DNA from: Rhodospirillales bacterium
GTDB taxonomy: Bacteria > Pseudomonadota > Alphaproteobacteria > Rhodospirillales > Magnetospirillaceae
Direction of reading: 5' to 3'
Assembly: GCA_019455065.1 (NCBI GenBank)
Contig: JACFNC010000014.1
Coordinates: 39,929-103,928, forward strand
DNA length: 64,000 nucleotides
Shown in pieces: positions 33,896-42,778 of this stretch. The notes beneath the pieces are model-generated. The model was not told the DNA's origin. It made no database searches and saw only the letters and a program-made list of their open reading frames with translations. A program made the position numbers and the translations under genes. Each line of letters begins with the position of its first letter. Position 1 is the first letter of the stretch.

Positions 33896-35053
33896 TCAGG
33901 CCTTGCCGAAGAAGTGGTTGTAGGCCAGCTCCATGTCCTGACGGTTGTTGAGCTCGTAGAAGCCGACCCGCTGGGCCCAGGCCTTCTGCGAGTCCACGCA
34001 CTTGGCGAAGAACGGGTCCTTCACCAGGGAAACGAGGATTTTGTCCCAGGCTTCGAGTTGGGCCTCCATCACGGATTGGGGGGTCCGGTGAATCGTGACC
34101 CCGTCCTTTTCGATGAGGGCCTGCAAGTCCCGGGAATAGTTGTCCTGGGCCTTCCACGACATGTCGGAGGAGGCGGCCTCGGCGGCGTAGCGCAGGACGG
34201 CCTGATGCTCCTTGGGAAGGGCGTTGTATTTCGCCTTGTTGAAAATGATCTCGAAGGCCTCCATCGCCTGATGGTAGCTGCCCATCATGTAGACCTTGGA
34301 GACGTCCTGGGCCCCGAACCGGCGGTCGGAGGTCGGGTTGTTGTACTCGAAGGCGTCGATGACGCCGCGTTCGAGGGCGGGAATGATCTCACCGCCCGGC
34401 AACTGCGTGACCGCCGCTCCCATCGCCTGCATGAGGTCGGCGGCGAGGCCGACGGTTCGGTATTTGAGGCCGCGCATCTGGTCGGCCGATTCGATGGGTT
34501 TGCGGAACCATCCCAGCGGCTGGGTGGGCATCGGCCCGCTGAGGAAACCCACGATGTTGAGCCCGAGGACGTTGTCCATCAGTTCCGCGTACAGCTTGTC
34601 GCCGCCACCGTAGTAGAACCAGCCCAGCATGTGGTTGGCGTCCCAACCCCAGGCGGGGCCGCTGCCGAACAGCGAGGCCGCCTTGTGCTTGCCATACCAA
34701 TAGGCGGCGACGGTGTGGCCGCCATCGAGAATCCCCGAGTGGACGGCGTCATGCACGCTGAACGGTTTGACGACCGAGCCGCCCAGCAAGTAGTCGATGC
34801 GCAGGCGATTGCCGGCCATCTCGTTGACGCGGCGAACGTAGTCCTCGGCGAATTCGTTGAAGATGTCCTTCGCGCCCCACGCTCCCTGGATCTTCAGGGT
34901 GGTGGTCTGGGCCCGGGAGACGTTGGGCATCGAAACCATGGTGGCGGCGCCGGCGACGGCCGCGACGCCGCCACTCAGGAATTTCCGGCGCGATTTCCCC
35001 GCCGGGGCATCCACAGCTTTTCCTTCCAGGCCATCCTTGCCGATCATCGACAT
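33896..35053 (-). CDS. dctP: TRAP transporter substrate-binding protein (DctP), Tat-exported
   Basis: The 385-residue periplasmic binding protein has a twin-arginine signal (KSRRKFLSGGVAAVAGAATMV). The two-lobed DctP fold shows LKIQGAWGAKDIFNEFAEDYVRRVNEMAG, GPMPTQPLGWFRKPI, MRGLKYRTVGLAADLMQAMGA, GGEIIPALERGVIDAFEYNNPTSD and FNKAKYNALPKEHQAVL. The Arg in RTVG and the Asn in YNNPT are the usual carboxylate-contacting positions. The family resembles TakP-like 2-oxoacid or mannitol/chloroaromatic binders. It is the first gene of the dctPQM-amidase operon. Confidence 0.93.
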   Translation of the reverse strand: MSMIGKDGLEGKAVDAPAGKSRRKFLSGGVAAVAGAATMVSMPNVSRAQTTTLKIQGAWGAKDIFNEFAEDYVRRVNEMAGNRLRIDYLLGGSVVKPFSVHDAVHSGILDGGHTVAAYWYGKHKAASLFGSGPAWGWDANHMLGWFYYGGGDKLYAELMDNVLGLNIVGFLSGPMPTQPLGWFRKPIESADQMRGLKYRTVGLAADLMQAMGAAVTQLPGGEIIPALERGVIDAFEYNNPTSDRRFGAQDVSKVYMMGSYHQAMEAFEIIFNKAKYNALPKEHQAVLRYAAEAASSDMSWKAQDNYSRDLQALIEKDGVTIHRTPQSVMEAQLEAWDKILVSLVKDPFFAKCVDSQKAWAQRVGFYELNNRQDMELAYNHFFGKA

Positions 35054-35590
35054 CTCTCATCCTCCCTAGGGTGAATCCGTACCTCTGCCAAATGCCGCAG
35101 CGGGAAGCTTCTCCATCTCGTCACTTGGTCAGCGGCCGTTCGTTGTTGGATCGTGCCGGGCCGGGTACCGCGCTTCCGGCAGACCGACGGACCAATGCGC
35201 CATCGGCCGCCTTGGCCGCCTTGCTGTAGGTGGATATTGGGTTCTCGGGCGGGGACATCCAGTGTCGATTCCCCGGTGCGTGAACCAGCGGCGCATCGTT
35301 CGCCGTGGTGATGTCAAACGCTCTGCGCCAATTGAAGGCGCTGCCGGTGCGTTCGTCGCTCATAGGCGACACTGTAATCGTTCAGCGGACCACGATCATT
35401 ATTCCATTGATCTCTATAACATTGCGCAGAACAACTCACGGTCATGCGCAATCCGCTTATGAGGAATGGAGCGGTTCCAGCGAATATATTGTATATTATT
35501 AGGTATGGGGCGGAGCGGCGCCGGCTCGGGCGAAACCGTCGAGCGCCGCCGCCCGCCCGCCTATCCTTCAGTCTAGGCGGAGAGGAAGAG
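35054..35590. other. Long AT-rich upstream region of the TRAP operon, with a 15-bp palindrome
   Basis: Over 530 bp without a supported gene. AATATA-TTG-TATATT at 35483-35497 is a perfect inverted repeat and a candidate operator. The stretch also contains CATTATTCCAT (35397), GAATGGAGCG (35464) and CCAGCGAATA (35477), the same three words found at 30.28-30.33 kb. Near 35557-35580 a 7-bp stem (CCGCCTA/TAGGCGG) lies just past the end of the next gene. Short frames here have no family resemblance. Confidence 0.6.
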
Positions 35591-36502
35591 TTAGGCCGCG
35601 TGGTGCTTCAGCGCCGCATAAATGACCCGGTGAACGGGCACGGCGAGCGACCGGGCCGCGGCGCGCTGCACCACCGCCCCGGAAAGCCAGGGCAGTTCCA
35701 GGCGCGTCCCGCGCTCGAGGTCCCCCAGCATAGACGACTTCATCTCGCCTGGAAGGCCGTCGACAAAAGCCATCACGCGGGTGGTCTGGTCGGCGGGCAG
35801 GGGAACGCCGCTGGCATGGGCAAGCGCCACCGCTTCGGCCACGGCGTCGGCGAACAGGCTGCGCGTGTCGGGGTCGGTCCGTATCGGGCCGATGGGCAGG
35901 CGGGTGAGGGCGGTCACGCCGCTGAAAGGGGCGAGGAAGACGAATTTCTCCCAGATGGCCCGGCCGATGTCGTCGGCCATGTGGAACTCGATTCCCGCCT
36001 GCCGGGCGAGCGCGGCGAAGTCGGACAATGGCCGTTCCTGCTCGGGAAAGAGGCTGCCCGCGAACAGGCGCGCCAGCGTGCCGGTGTGTTGGATGACCCC
36101 CGGGCGGGCGATCGCCGCCGCGATGTGGCAGACGCCGCCAGCCACATGCCGGGGCCCGATGACCGACCCGATGCGCTCGACCGAATCGACCCCGTTCTGG
36201 AACGTCACGACGACGGTGTCCTGCCCGATCATGGGCTTGAGCGCCTCTGCGGCGCTTTCCGTATCCCACAACTTGACCGCGAACAGCACGAGGTCGACGG
36301 GGCCGATCTCCGCCGGATCGGCCGTGGCATTGACCGGGTGGAGATGAACGTCGCCGTTCGCACTGTTCACGCGCAGGCCGTCGCGGCGCATGGCTTCGAG
36401 ATGCCGGCCGCGCGCAATGAACACCACGTCATGGCCGGCCGCCGCGAGGCGCCCCCCGAAATATCCACCGACTCCGCCCACTCCCATCACCGCCACGCGC
36501 AT
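35591..36502 (-). CDS. Ketopantoate reductase (ApbA/PanE)-family oxidoreductase
   Basis: The 303-residue NADPH-dependent enzyme has the N-terminal dinucleotide motif MGVGGVGGYFGGRLAAAGHDVVFIARG and a lysine in LVLFAVKLWDTESA. The C-terminal helical domain has NRVPH-like positions and SSMLGDLERGTRLELPWLSGAVV, in which SSM...D..G..TE matches PanE proteins. Ketopantoate reduction for pantothenate is the textbook role; many paralogues act on other 2-oxoacids, so the substrate is open. It is transcribed alone. Confidence 0.87.
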   Translation of the reverse strand: MRVAVMGVGGVGGYFGGRLAAAGHDVVFIARGRHLEAMRRDGLRVNSANGDVHLHPVNATADPAEIGPVDLVLFAVKLWDTESAAEALKPMIGQDTVVVTFQNGVDSVERIGSVIGPRHVAGGVCHIAAAIARPGVIQHTGTLARLFAGSLFPEQERPLSDFAALARQAGIEFHMADDIGRAIWEKFVFLAPFSGVTALTRLPIGPIRTDPDTRSLFADAVAEAVALAHASGVPLPADQTTRVMAFVDGLPGEMKSSMLGDLERGTRLELPWLSGAVVQRAAARSLAVPVHRVIYAALKHHAA

Positions 36503-36627
36503 TGCTTCCTCCTGCCCTCCAATCGGTGGGCACTATAGCGGCGGCCGCATTCGGCATGCCAGTTGCCGTTGCCCGATTAAGTCTTCGGTGATATTCGATG
36601 GGCCGGCCCCTGGCGGCGGGAAAATGC

Positions 36628-37875
36628 ATGGTACGTTCCTCCAGATTGCTGACCTTCGGCCTGCCGTTGCTGATTTTGGCTCTGGCGGCCGCCTTCGCGC
36701 TGTTCCTGAAGGCGACCAAGCCTCAGGTGGCCGCGAAACCGGCCACGGAGACGGTGTGGCCGGTTTCGGTCATGCCGGTGCAACTGGGCGATCGCCGGCC
36801 TGTGGTGATTCTCGAAGGACAGGTGGTCGCGGCGCGAATCGCCGAGCTGCGCCCCTTGGTTGCCGGACCGATCGTCGCGGTGGCACCAAATTTCCGCGAG
36901 GCGGGCCAGGTCGCCGCCGGCGAGATGCTGGTGGCGGTCGACGCCTTCAACTATGAGGCCGCGCTGCGCGAGCGTGAGGCCGAGATCGCCGAGAACAGGG
37001 CGCGGATCGCCGAACTCGAAGCCGACCTGGAGGTTGACCGACGCCAGCTCGTGCGCGACGAGGAGCAGAACGCGCTGAGCCAGGCCGAACTGAAGCGGCG
37101 CGAGGCGCTACGCCGCGCCGGCACCATCTCGGACAAGGCGTTGGACGATGCCCGCATCGTCGCCAGCGAGCGGCAACAGCGGGTGCTCGCCCGCCAACAG
37201 AGCATCGCGCGCACGACGGCCCGCCTGGAGCAGGCGAAGGCGGCGGGTGAGCGCCTGTCCTCCGCCCTCGACCGGGCCGGCCGAAGCCTTGCCGACACCA
37301 AGCTGACGGCCCCGTTCGCGGGCTTCGCCTACGACGTCGACGCCGCCATCGGCAAGCAGGTGGGCGGCAACGACCGGCTGGGCCGGCTGGTCGACGCGAG
37401 TTCGCTGGAAGTCCGCTTTCACGCTCCCGACGAGGTCTTCGGCCAATTGCTCAAAGGCGGCGGGCTGATCGGCAGCCCCGCCGAGGTCGTCTGGCGGGTC
37501 GGCAGCGAAAGCTATCGGTTCGCGGCGCGCATCGACCGCATCGGAACCCGGATCGAGGCGGCGAGCGGCGGCGTCGACCTGTACGCCGCGCTGCCGGGCA
37601 TCAACGTCGAAACCCCTCTGCGCCCGGGCGCGTTCGTCACCGTCGAACTGGCCGGCCCCGTGTATCGGCAGGTCGCCAAGCTGCCGTTGCGGTCCCTGCA
37701 CGAGAACAGCCGCGTGTACGTCGTCAAGGAGAGCCGCCTGGAGGCGCGCGAGGTCGAGCTTGTGGCCAGGGACCAGAGCGACGTGCTTCTGCGCGGCCAA
37801 CTGGCGGACGGCGACCCCGTGGTGCTGACCCGCTTTCCCGAGATCGGACCCGGCCTGAAGGTCGCGCTGCCGTGA
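36628..37875 (+). CDS. RND efflux membrane-fusion (periplasmic adaptor) protein
   Basis: The 415-residue adaptor has an N-terminal membrane anchor (about 5-25), a biotinyl-lipoyl half (LRPLVAGPIVAVAPNFREAGQVAAGEML), a long coiled coil (about 105-215, EREAEIAENRARIAELEADLEVDRRQL), the second lipoyl half (DTKLTAPFAGFAYDVDAAIGKQV), and beta-barrel and membrane-proximal domains. It bridges the RND pump to an outer-membrane channel. ATG 36628 has GGCGGGA upstream; the ATG at 36598 is less well placed. The stop overlaps the pump start. Confidence 0.9.
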   Translation: MVRSSRLLTFGLPLLILALAAAFALFLKATKPQVAAKPATETVWPVSVMPVQLGDRRPVVILEGQVVAARIAELRPLVAGPIVAVAPNFREAGQVAAGEMLVAVDAFNYEAALREREAEIAENRARIAELEADLEVDRRQLVRDEEQNALSQAELKRREALRRAGTISDKALDDARIVASERQQRVLARQQSIARTTARLEQAKAAGERLSSALDRAGRSLADTKLTAPFAGFAYDVDAAIGKQVGGNDRLGRLVDASSLEVRFHAPDEVFGQLLKGGGLIGSPAEVVWRVGSESYRFAARIDRIGTRIEAASGGVDLYAALPGINVETPLRPGAFVTVELAGPVYRQVAKLPLRSLHENSRVYVVKESRLEAREVELVARDQSDVLLRGQLADGDPVVLTRFPEIGPGLKVALP

Positions 37876-40800
37876 GCAACCGGCGGGAAACCGGGCGGGG
37901 CGGCGGCTTTATCCGCACCTTCGTCCGCCACCCGAATGCCGCCAACCTGCTGATGGCGCTGTTCATTCTTGGCGGCATCGTCGGCCTGATGCGCCTCAAT
38001 ACCCAGTTCTTCCCCGACCTCGGCATCGATGTCATCCAGGTGTCGGTGGTGTGGTCGGGCGCCGCGGCGGAGGACGTGGATCAGGCCGTGGTGCAGGCCA
38101 TCGAGCCGGAGGTGCGCTTCCTCGACGGCGTCAAGCGCGTGCGCTCGACCTCCACCGAGGGCAAGGGCGTGGTGACCATCGAGTACGAGCCGGGCACCGA
38201 CATGCAGGGGGCCCTGGCCGATGCCGAAACGGCCGTCGCCCAGGTGACGACGTTGCCGGAAAGCAGCGAGCGGCCGGTGGTGCGCCGGTACGTCCGCTAC
38301 GACACGATCAGCCGCATCATCGTCTCCGGCCCCTTTACCGATACCGCGCTCAAGGCGTTCGCGAAGCGCATGCGCGACGACCTGCTCATGCGCGGCATCG
38401 ACAAGGTGGATCTTGTCGGGGTGCGGGACGAGGAGGTCTGGGTCGAACTCGGGCCGCAAACGCTGCGCCAGCTGAACCTGACGGCGAACGACGTCGCCCG
38501 GCAAATCGCCGCGGCCTCGCTGGACCTGCCGGCCGGCGGCACGCGCGGAGGCAGCGAGCGCCAGGTGCGCGCGCTGGGGCTGGCGGAGACCGCGCAGGAG
38601 GTCGGCGAGATCAAGCTGACCCTGGCCGGGGGCGTTACCACGCGCCTGCGCGAGATCGCCAACGTATACGACAGCCATGCCGAGGGCGGCGTGACCGCCA
38701 GCCGCGACGGCGCGCCGGCCATGGAACTGCACATTCAGCGGGCCCTGAACGCCGATGCGCTCGATCTCGCCGACACCGTCAACCAGTACCTGGACGAGAT
38801 CGCCCCGACGCTGCCGCCCAATCTGAAGGTCGCTCAGCACGACATCGCGGCCGACCTCATCCGCAGCCGCATCGAGTTGCTGCTGCGGAACGGCGCCACC
38901 GGCCTGGTCCTGGTCCTGCTGATGCTGCTGATCTTCCTGAACGGCCGCGTCGCCGTGTGGGTGGCGTCGGGCATCTTCATCGCCGTGATGGGCACGCTGC
39001 TCATCATGCTGGCGACCGGGCAATCGATCAACATGGTCAGCCTTTTCGCCCTGATCATGGCCCTCGGCCTTGTGGTCGATGACGCGATCGTGGTCGCCGA
39101 GCATTCCGAGACTCTGCGGCGCAAGGGTTTCGCCCCGATGCTCGCGGCCGAAACCGGAGCTCGCCGCATGGCCATTCCGATTTTCGCCTCGGTGCTGACC
39201 ACCATCGTCGCCTTTGCGCCCCTGCTCCTGATCTCCGACGTCATCGGACAGGTGATCGCGGCCATACCGCTGGTGATCATCGCGGCGCTGACCGCAAGCC
39301 TGATCGAGTGCTATCTCATCCTGCCGGGGCATATGAAGACGGCGCTGAAGTCGAAGGAGATGGCGTCGAGCCGTTTCCGGAAGTGGTTCGACCAGCGCTT
39401 CGACGAGTTCCGCGACGGCCGTTTCCGGCGAATGGTCGCGGCCTGCCTGCGCTGGCGCTATGCGACGCTTGCCGTGGCCATCGGGTCGGTGATCGTGAGT
39501 GCCGGCATGATGGCCGGCGGCCGCGTCGGCTTCGTGTTCTTCGACGCCCCCGAAGCCGACAAGGTCTATGCCAACCTCGAGATGGTGTCGGGCACGCCGC
39601 GCGCCGAAACCGAGGCCATGCTGGCCGAGGCCAACCGGGCGCTGAGGGCGGTCGAGACGCGATTGACGAACGGGAACGGGGGGCTGGTGATCATGGCCGT
39701 CGGCCTGACCGGCAGCACGGCCGGCGCCCTGACCCCCGACCTGGGCGACAACATGGCCAGCATGGCGGTGGAACTGAAGCCGAGCGACGAGCGCGCGGTC
39801 ACGGCGCGTCAGTTCATCGACTCGTGGCGGAACGAAATCCGCCGCCTGCCGGGACTTGAGCGCCTGACCATCCGCCCCGCCGTCGGCGGCCCGCCCGGCG
39901 CCGACATCGACGTGCGGTTCAGCGGCGGCGAGGCCGCGCGTCTCAAGGCGGCGGCGGAGGAGGTGGCGGCCCTGCTGGCGCGCTATCCGGGCGTATCGAA
40001 CATCGAGGACGACCTGCCGCTGGGCAAGGAGGAGATACGCGTCTCGCTCACCGATCGCGGGCAGGCCATGGGCTTCACCACCGAGACCGTGGCGCGCCAG
40101 TTGCGCGACGTTCTCGAGGGCGCCATCGCCAAGCGCTTTCCGCGGGGGGACGAGGAGGTCGAGGTGCGGGTGCTGTATCCCCGCGCCGCCATCCCGGCCA
40201 ACGTTCTGGACGACGTTTATCTGCGCGGCCCGACCGGCCTGGAGGCGCCGCTGTCGACGATCGTGGCGCAAACCGAAGAAACCGGTTTCGCCCGCATCCG
40301 GCGCGAGGACGGCGTCAGGCAGGTTTCGGTGACGGCCGAGATCAGCAAGGACATCACCACCAACGGCAAGATACTGGAGGCGCTGGAGCGCGACGGGATC
40401 GCCGAGATCGCGGCGCGTCACGGCTTGAACTACCGCTTCGCCGGCAAGGCCGAGGAACAGGCGCAGACCTTGGCGGACATGCGACTGGGCGCCTCGCTCG
40501 CCCTGCTCGCCATCTACATCATCCTGGCTTGGGTGTTCGGCAGCTATGCCAAACCCCTCATCGTCATGGCGGTCATCCCGCTCGGGTTCGTGGGCACGGT
40601 GTTCGGGCACTGGCTGCTGGGCTACAACATGAGCGTGCTCAGCCTGGTTGCGCTGATCGGCCTGTCGGGAGTGGTGGTGAACGATTCCATCATTCTGGTC
40701 GGCACCATCAAGGAAAAGCTGGATGCCGACGAGCACGAGACCGAGTTCCACGCCATCGTCGAGGGGACCCGAGACCGCCTCCGCGCCGTGATCCTGACTT

Positions 40801-41033
40801 CCGCCACCACCATTGGGGGGCTGGCGCCGATGATGTTCGAGCGCAGCCTACAGGCGCGGTTCCTCATTCCCATGGCCATAACGATCTGCTTCGGCCTTGT
40901 CGTGACGACGGTTCTGGTGCTGCTCGTCGTGCCGGCGCTGATGGGGGTGAAGACCGACCTTGCCAAGGCGGTGGACAGGCTGGTCGGCCGGCGGCCGCGC
41001 GAGCGGCGGGCGGTCAAGGTCCCGGCTCCGTGA
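37872..41033 (+). CDS. RND-family efflux pump, inner-membrane transporter
   Basis: The 1053-residue AcrB-like pump has twelve membrane helices with two large periplasmic loops. It shows FVRHPNAANLLMALFILGG at the N-terminus, FFPDLGIDVIQVSVVWSGAAAEDVDQ, IMALGLVVDDAIVVAEHSE (proton-relay Asp pair in TM4), FGSYAKPLIVMAVIPLGFVG, LSVVALIGLSGVVVND-like TM10 and ILTSATTIGGLAPMMFE. It is closer to hydrophobe/amphiphile pumps of the AcrB/MdtB type than to CzcA. The GTG at 37872 overlaps the adaptor stop. No outer-membrane factor gene is adjacent. Confidence 0.93.
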   Translation: MSNRRETGRGGGFIRTFVRHPNAANLLMALFILGGIVGLMRLNTQFFPDLGIDVIQVSVVWSGAAAEDVDQAVVQAIEPEVRFLDGVKRVRSTSTEGKGVVTIEYEPGTDMQGALADAETAVAQVTTLPESSERPVVRRYVRYDTISRIIVSGPFTDTALKAFAKRMRDDLLMRGIDKVDLVGVRDEEVWVELGPQTLRQLNLTANDVARQIAAASLDLPAGGTRGGSERQVRALGLAETAQEVGEIKLTLAGGVTTRLREIANVYDSHAEGGVTASRDGAPAMELHIQRALNADALDLADTVNQYLDEIAPTLPPNLKVAQHDIAADLIRSRIELLLRNGATGLVLVLLMLLIFLNGRVAVWVASGIFIAVMGTLLIMLATGQSINMVSLFALIMALGLVVDDAIVVAEHSETLRRKGFAPMLAAETGARRMAIPIFASVLTTIVAFAPLLLISDVIGQVIAAIPLVIIAALTASLIECYLILPGHMKTALKSKEMASSRFRKWFDQRFDEFRDGRFRRMVAACLRWRYATLAVAIGSVIVSAGMMAGGRVGFVFFDAPEADKVYANLEMVSGTPRAETEAMLAEANRALRAVETRLTNGNGGLVIMAVGLTGSTAGALTPDLGDNMASMAVELKPSDERAVTARQFIDSWRNEIRRLPGLERLTIRPAVGGPPGADIDVRFSGGEAARLKAAAEEVAALLARYPGVSNIEDDLPLGKEEIRVSLTDRGQAMGFTTETVARQLRDVLEGAIAKRFPRGDEEVEVRVLYPRAAIPANVLDDVYLRGPTGLEAPLSTIVAQTEETGFARIRREDGVRQVSVTAEISKDITTNGKILEALERDGIAEIAARHGLNYRFAGKAEEQAQTLADMRLGASLALLAIYIILAWVFGSYAKPLIVMAVIPLGFVGTVFGHWLLGYNMSVLSLVALIGLSGVVVNDSIILVGTIKEKLDADEHETEFHAIVEGTRDRLRAVILTSATTIGGLAPMMFERSLQARFLIPMAITICFGLVVTTVLVLLVVPALMGVKTDLAKAVDRLVGRRPRERRAVKVPAP

Positions 41034-41126
41034 CGTGCGCCGGACATAGCTGTGCTGCGGGGAGCGGGCCTTGGTCCGAAGGGCGCCGCGGGTTAGCTTG
41101 CGTTCGGCCATAACGATCCCGCCGAC

Positions 41127-42038
41127 ATGCAGCCCCCTCGCAAGCTTCGCCGCTTTCTCCTGTCGCCCTATCTGCTGCTGCTGCTTCCTTCGCTGTTTTG
41201 GGCGGGAAACGCGGTGATCGGACGCGGCGCGGTGGGCATCGTGCCGCCGTTCGGGCTGTCGTTCTGGCGATGGGCGACGGCGTTGGCGATCCTTCTGCCG
41301 TTCACGCTGCCGCGGGTGTGGGCGCAGCGCGCCCTGGTGCGGCGCCATATCGCCGAGTTGTTCGCCCTCGCCGCCACCAGCGTGGCGGCCTACAACACCT
41401 TCCTCTATCTCGCCCTGCAGACGACCACCGCGATCAACGCCACCCTCGTCGCCTCATCGCTGCCCATCGTCATCGTCGGGCTGTCATGGCTTTGGCTCGG
41501 CGAGCGCGTGACCCTGCGGCAGGCGGGCGGCATCCTGGCTTCGATGGTCGGCGTGTTGTTCGTCATCAGCCATGGCGACCCGGCGATCCTGCTCGAAATG
41601 CGCCTGACCCGGGGCGACGCCTGGGTATTGGCGGCGACCCTGGCCTGGGCGGCGTATTCCGTGCTGCTGCGGCGGTATCTGCTGCCGTTCGACCCGTTCA
41701 CCCTTCTCACCCTGCTGATGGTCATCGGCACGCCGATGATCCTGCCCTTCTATCTTTGGGAGATGGCCTCGGGCATCGCGTTCGACTGGCGCTGGGAATC
41801 GGTGCTGATCATCGGCTATGTGGCGCTGTTTCCGTCCATCGCCGCCTACTACCTGTGGAACCAGGGGATCGCCACCGTAGGGGCCAACCTGGCCGGGCTC
41901 TATTCCAACGTCGTGCCGGTGTTCGCGGCCGTCCTGTCCACGGTCTTTCTGGGCGAATACTTCCGCTGGTACCACCTGCTCGGGCTGGTGCTCAGCTTCC
42001 TGGGCATCTGGCTGGCGACGCGGCCGTCGGCACGCTGA
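41127..42038 (+). CDS. EamA/DMT-family transporter
   Basis: The 303-residue exporter has ten helices in two EamA repeats (GNAVIGRGAVGIVPPFGLSFWRW, LAATSVAAYNTFLYLALQTTTAINATL, WVLAATLAWAAYSVLLRRYL, NQGIATVGANLAGLYSNVVPVFAAVLSTVFLGE). It lacks the His-rich tail of the paralogue at 2661. Family members export amino acids or metabolites; nothing here fixes the substrate. Expressed separately from the RND genes (93-bp gap). Confidence 0.9.
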   Translation: MQPPRKLRRFLLSPYLLLLLPSLFWAGNAVIGRGAVGIVPPFGLSFWRWATALAILLPFTLPRVWAQRALVRRHIAELFALAATSVAAYNTFLYLALQTTTAINATLVASSLPIVIVGLSWLWLGERVTLRQAGGILASMVGVLFVISHGDPAILLEMRLTRGDAWVLAATLAWAAYSVLLRRYLLPFDPFTLLTLLMVIGTPMILPFYLWEMASGIAFDWRWESVLIIGYVALFPSIAAYYLWNQGIATVGANLAGLYSNVVPVFAAVLSTVFLGEYFRWYHLLGLVLSFLGIWLATRPSAR

Positions 42039-42116
42039 GGAAGCGCAGGGCGGATTGCCGCTTGAACCTCTGCCCGACTCGCCTACGTGGTGCGGAGGCA
42101 AGGAACGGAGGTTGGC

Positions 42117-42347
42117 ATGAGGCAAATCAGCGACACCGCCATCGGCTTGGCCGCCCTCTCGATCTGCGAAAACCTCCTGGCGGTGCTGATGGACCGCAAG
42201 GTCATCAGCCACGAGGACATCGAGGAATTGCTCGGCGATGCGGCCGGCCTGCAGCATTCGGTCGATAACGGCGATGCCGAGGTCAACGAGGAGGCCGCGG
42301 AAATCATTCAGCAGGTGCTCGACGGCCTGGCAACCCACCGAGGATAG
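42117..42347 (+). CDS. Small conserved hypothetical protein, 76 residues
   Basis: The short acidic, probably all-helical protein reads MRQISDTAIGLAALSICENLLAVLMDRKVISHEDIEELLG..., with no signal peptide. AACGGAGGTTGGC gives ATG 42117 a strong ribosome site, preferred to the GTG at 42087. Not recognised. Confidence 0.65.
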   Translation: MRQISDTAIGLAALSICENLLAVLMDRKVISHEDIEELLGDAAGLQHSVDNGDAEVNEEAAEIIQQVLDGLATHRG

Positions 42348-42695
42348 CGGCGCCCCGGCGCCCGAGGCGCGCCCACGCCCCCACGGGAAAGAAAGAAGGC
42401 AGGCGCCAGGGAGGACGCCTGCCTGAGTGGATGGCGATGTCGCCATCGGTTTCCTGCTTTTTTGTACGATTTTTCCGAACCGACTGTCAATATCCGCGTT
42501 TGACGCGTCTCCCGGCGGGAGGATATGGTCGTCGGGAATGCGCGCTTTGGCCAGGAAAGTACCGGCCATCGGGGGCGGGAAAAACGCGTTTGTAGAATGC
42601 CTTGAGAGGCGCGCCATTGAGGGGTCGTGGCCGTCTGGCCGACCATCGCCGGCGCCGGCCCCCCCTCATTGGGCGATGTTCGCCACATGAATGGT
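42348..42695. other. Intergenic region with a 9-bp hairpin, no gene
   Basis: This part of the 431-bp gap before tupB shows one clear hairpin (AGGCAGGCG 42397-42405 / CGCCTGCCT 42416-42424) that may end the small upstream gene, though no T-tract follows. A frame at 42427-42690 has composition like random high-GC sequence and was not accepted. No Moco/Tuco riboswitch could be recognised. Confidence 0.5.
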
Positions 42696-42754
42696 CATAA
42701 CAAAACCGTGGCGCGGTGGAAAAATAATCCCAAAATCGTATTTGTTATGCATAA
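42696..42754. promoter_or_regulatory. Palindromic operator candidate upstream of the tungstate transporter
   Basis: CATAACAAA at 42696-42704 and TTTGTTATG at 42741-42749 are exact inverted repeats. The second overlaps a perfect palindrome TTATGCATAA (42745-42754), giving three CATAA/TTATG half-sites. The CATAAT at 42750 is a plausible -10, 25 bp from the tupB ATG, so a bound protein would block transcription. The likely binder is the convergent regulator at 45065-46003. Confidence 0.6.
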
Positions 42755-42778
42755 TGCCGCCGCCTGACGGACGGTGCC

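Noticed and set aside
37512..40751. A 1079-codon minus-strand frame opposite the RND pump
   Set aside because: Composition is His/Arg/Asp/Gly-rich antisense of a clear RND gene with all expected motifs; no start context or family match.
42427..42690. An 87-codon plus-strand frame before tupB
   Set aside because: No ribosome site, no family resemblance, and composition like random high-GC sequence.
42348..42778. Molybdenum/tungsten cofactor riboswitch before the tungstate operon
   Set aside because: Only one simple hairpin is visible at 42397-42424, far from the ATG. The conserved Moco riboswitch core could not be recognised, and the palindromes near the ATG fit protein binding better.
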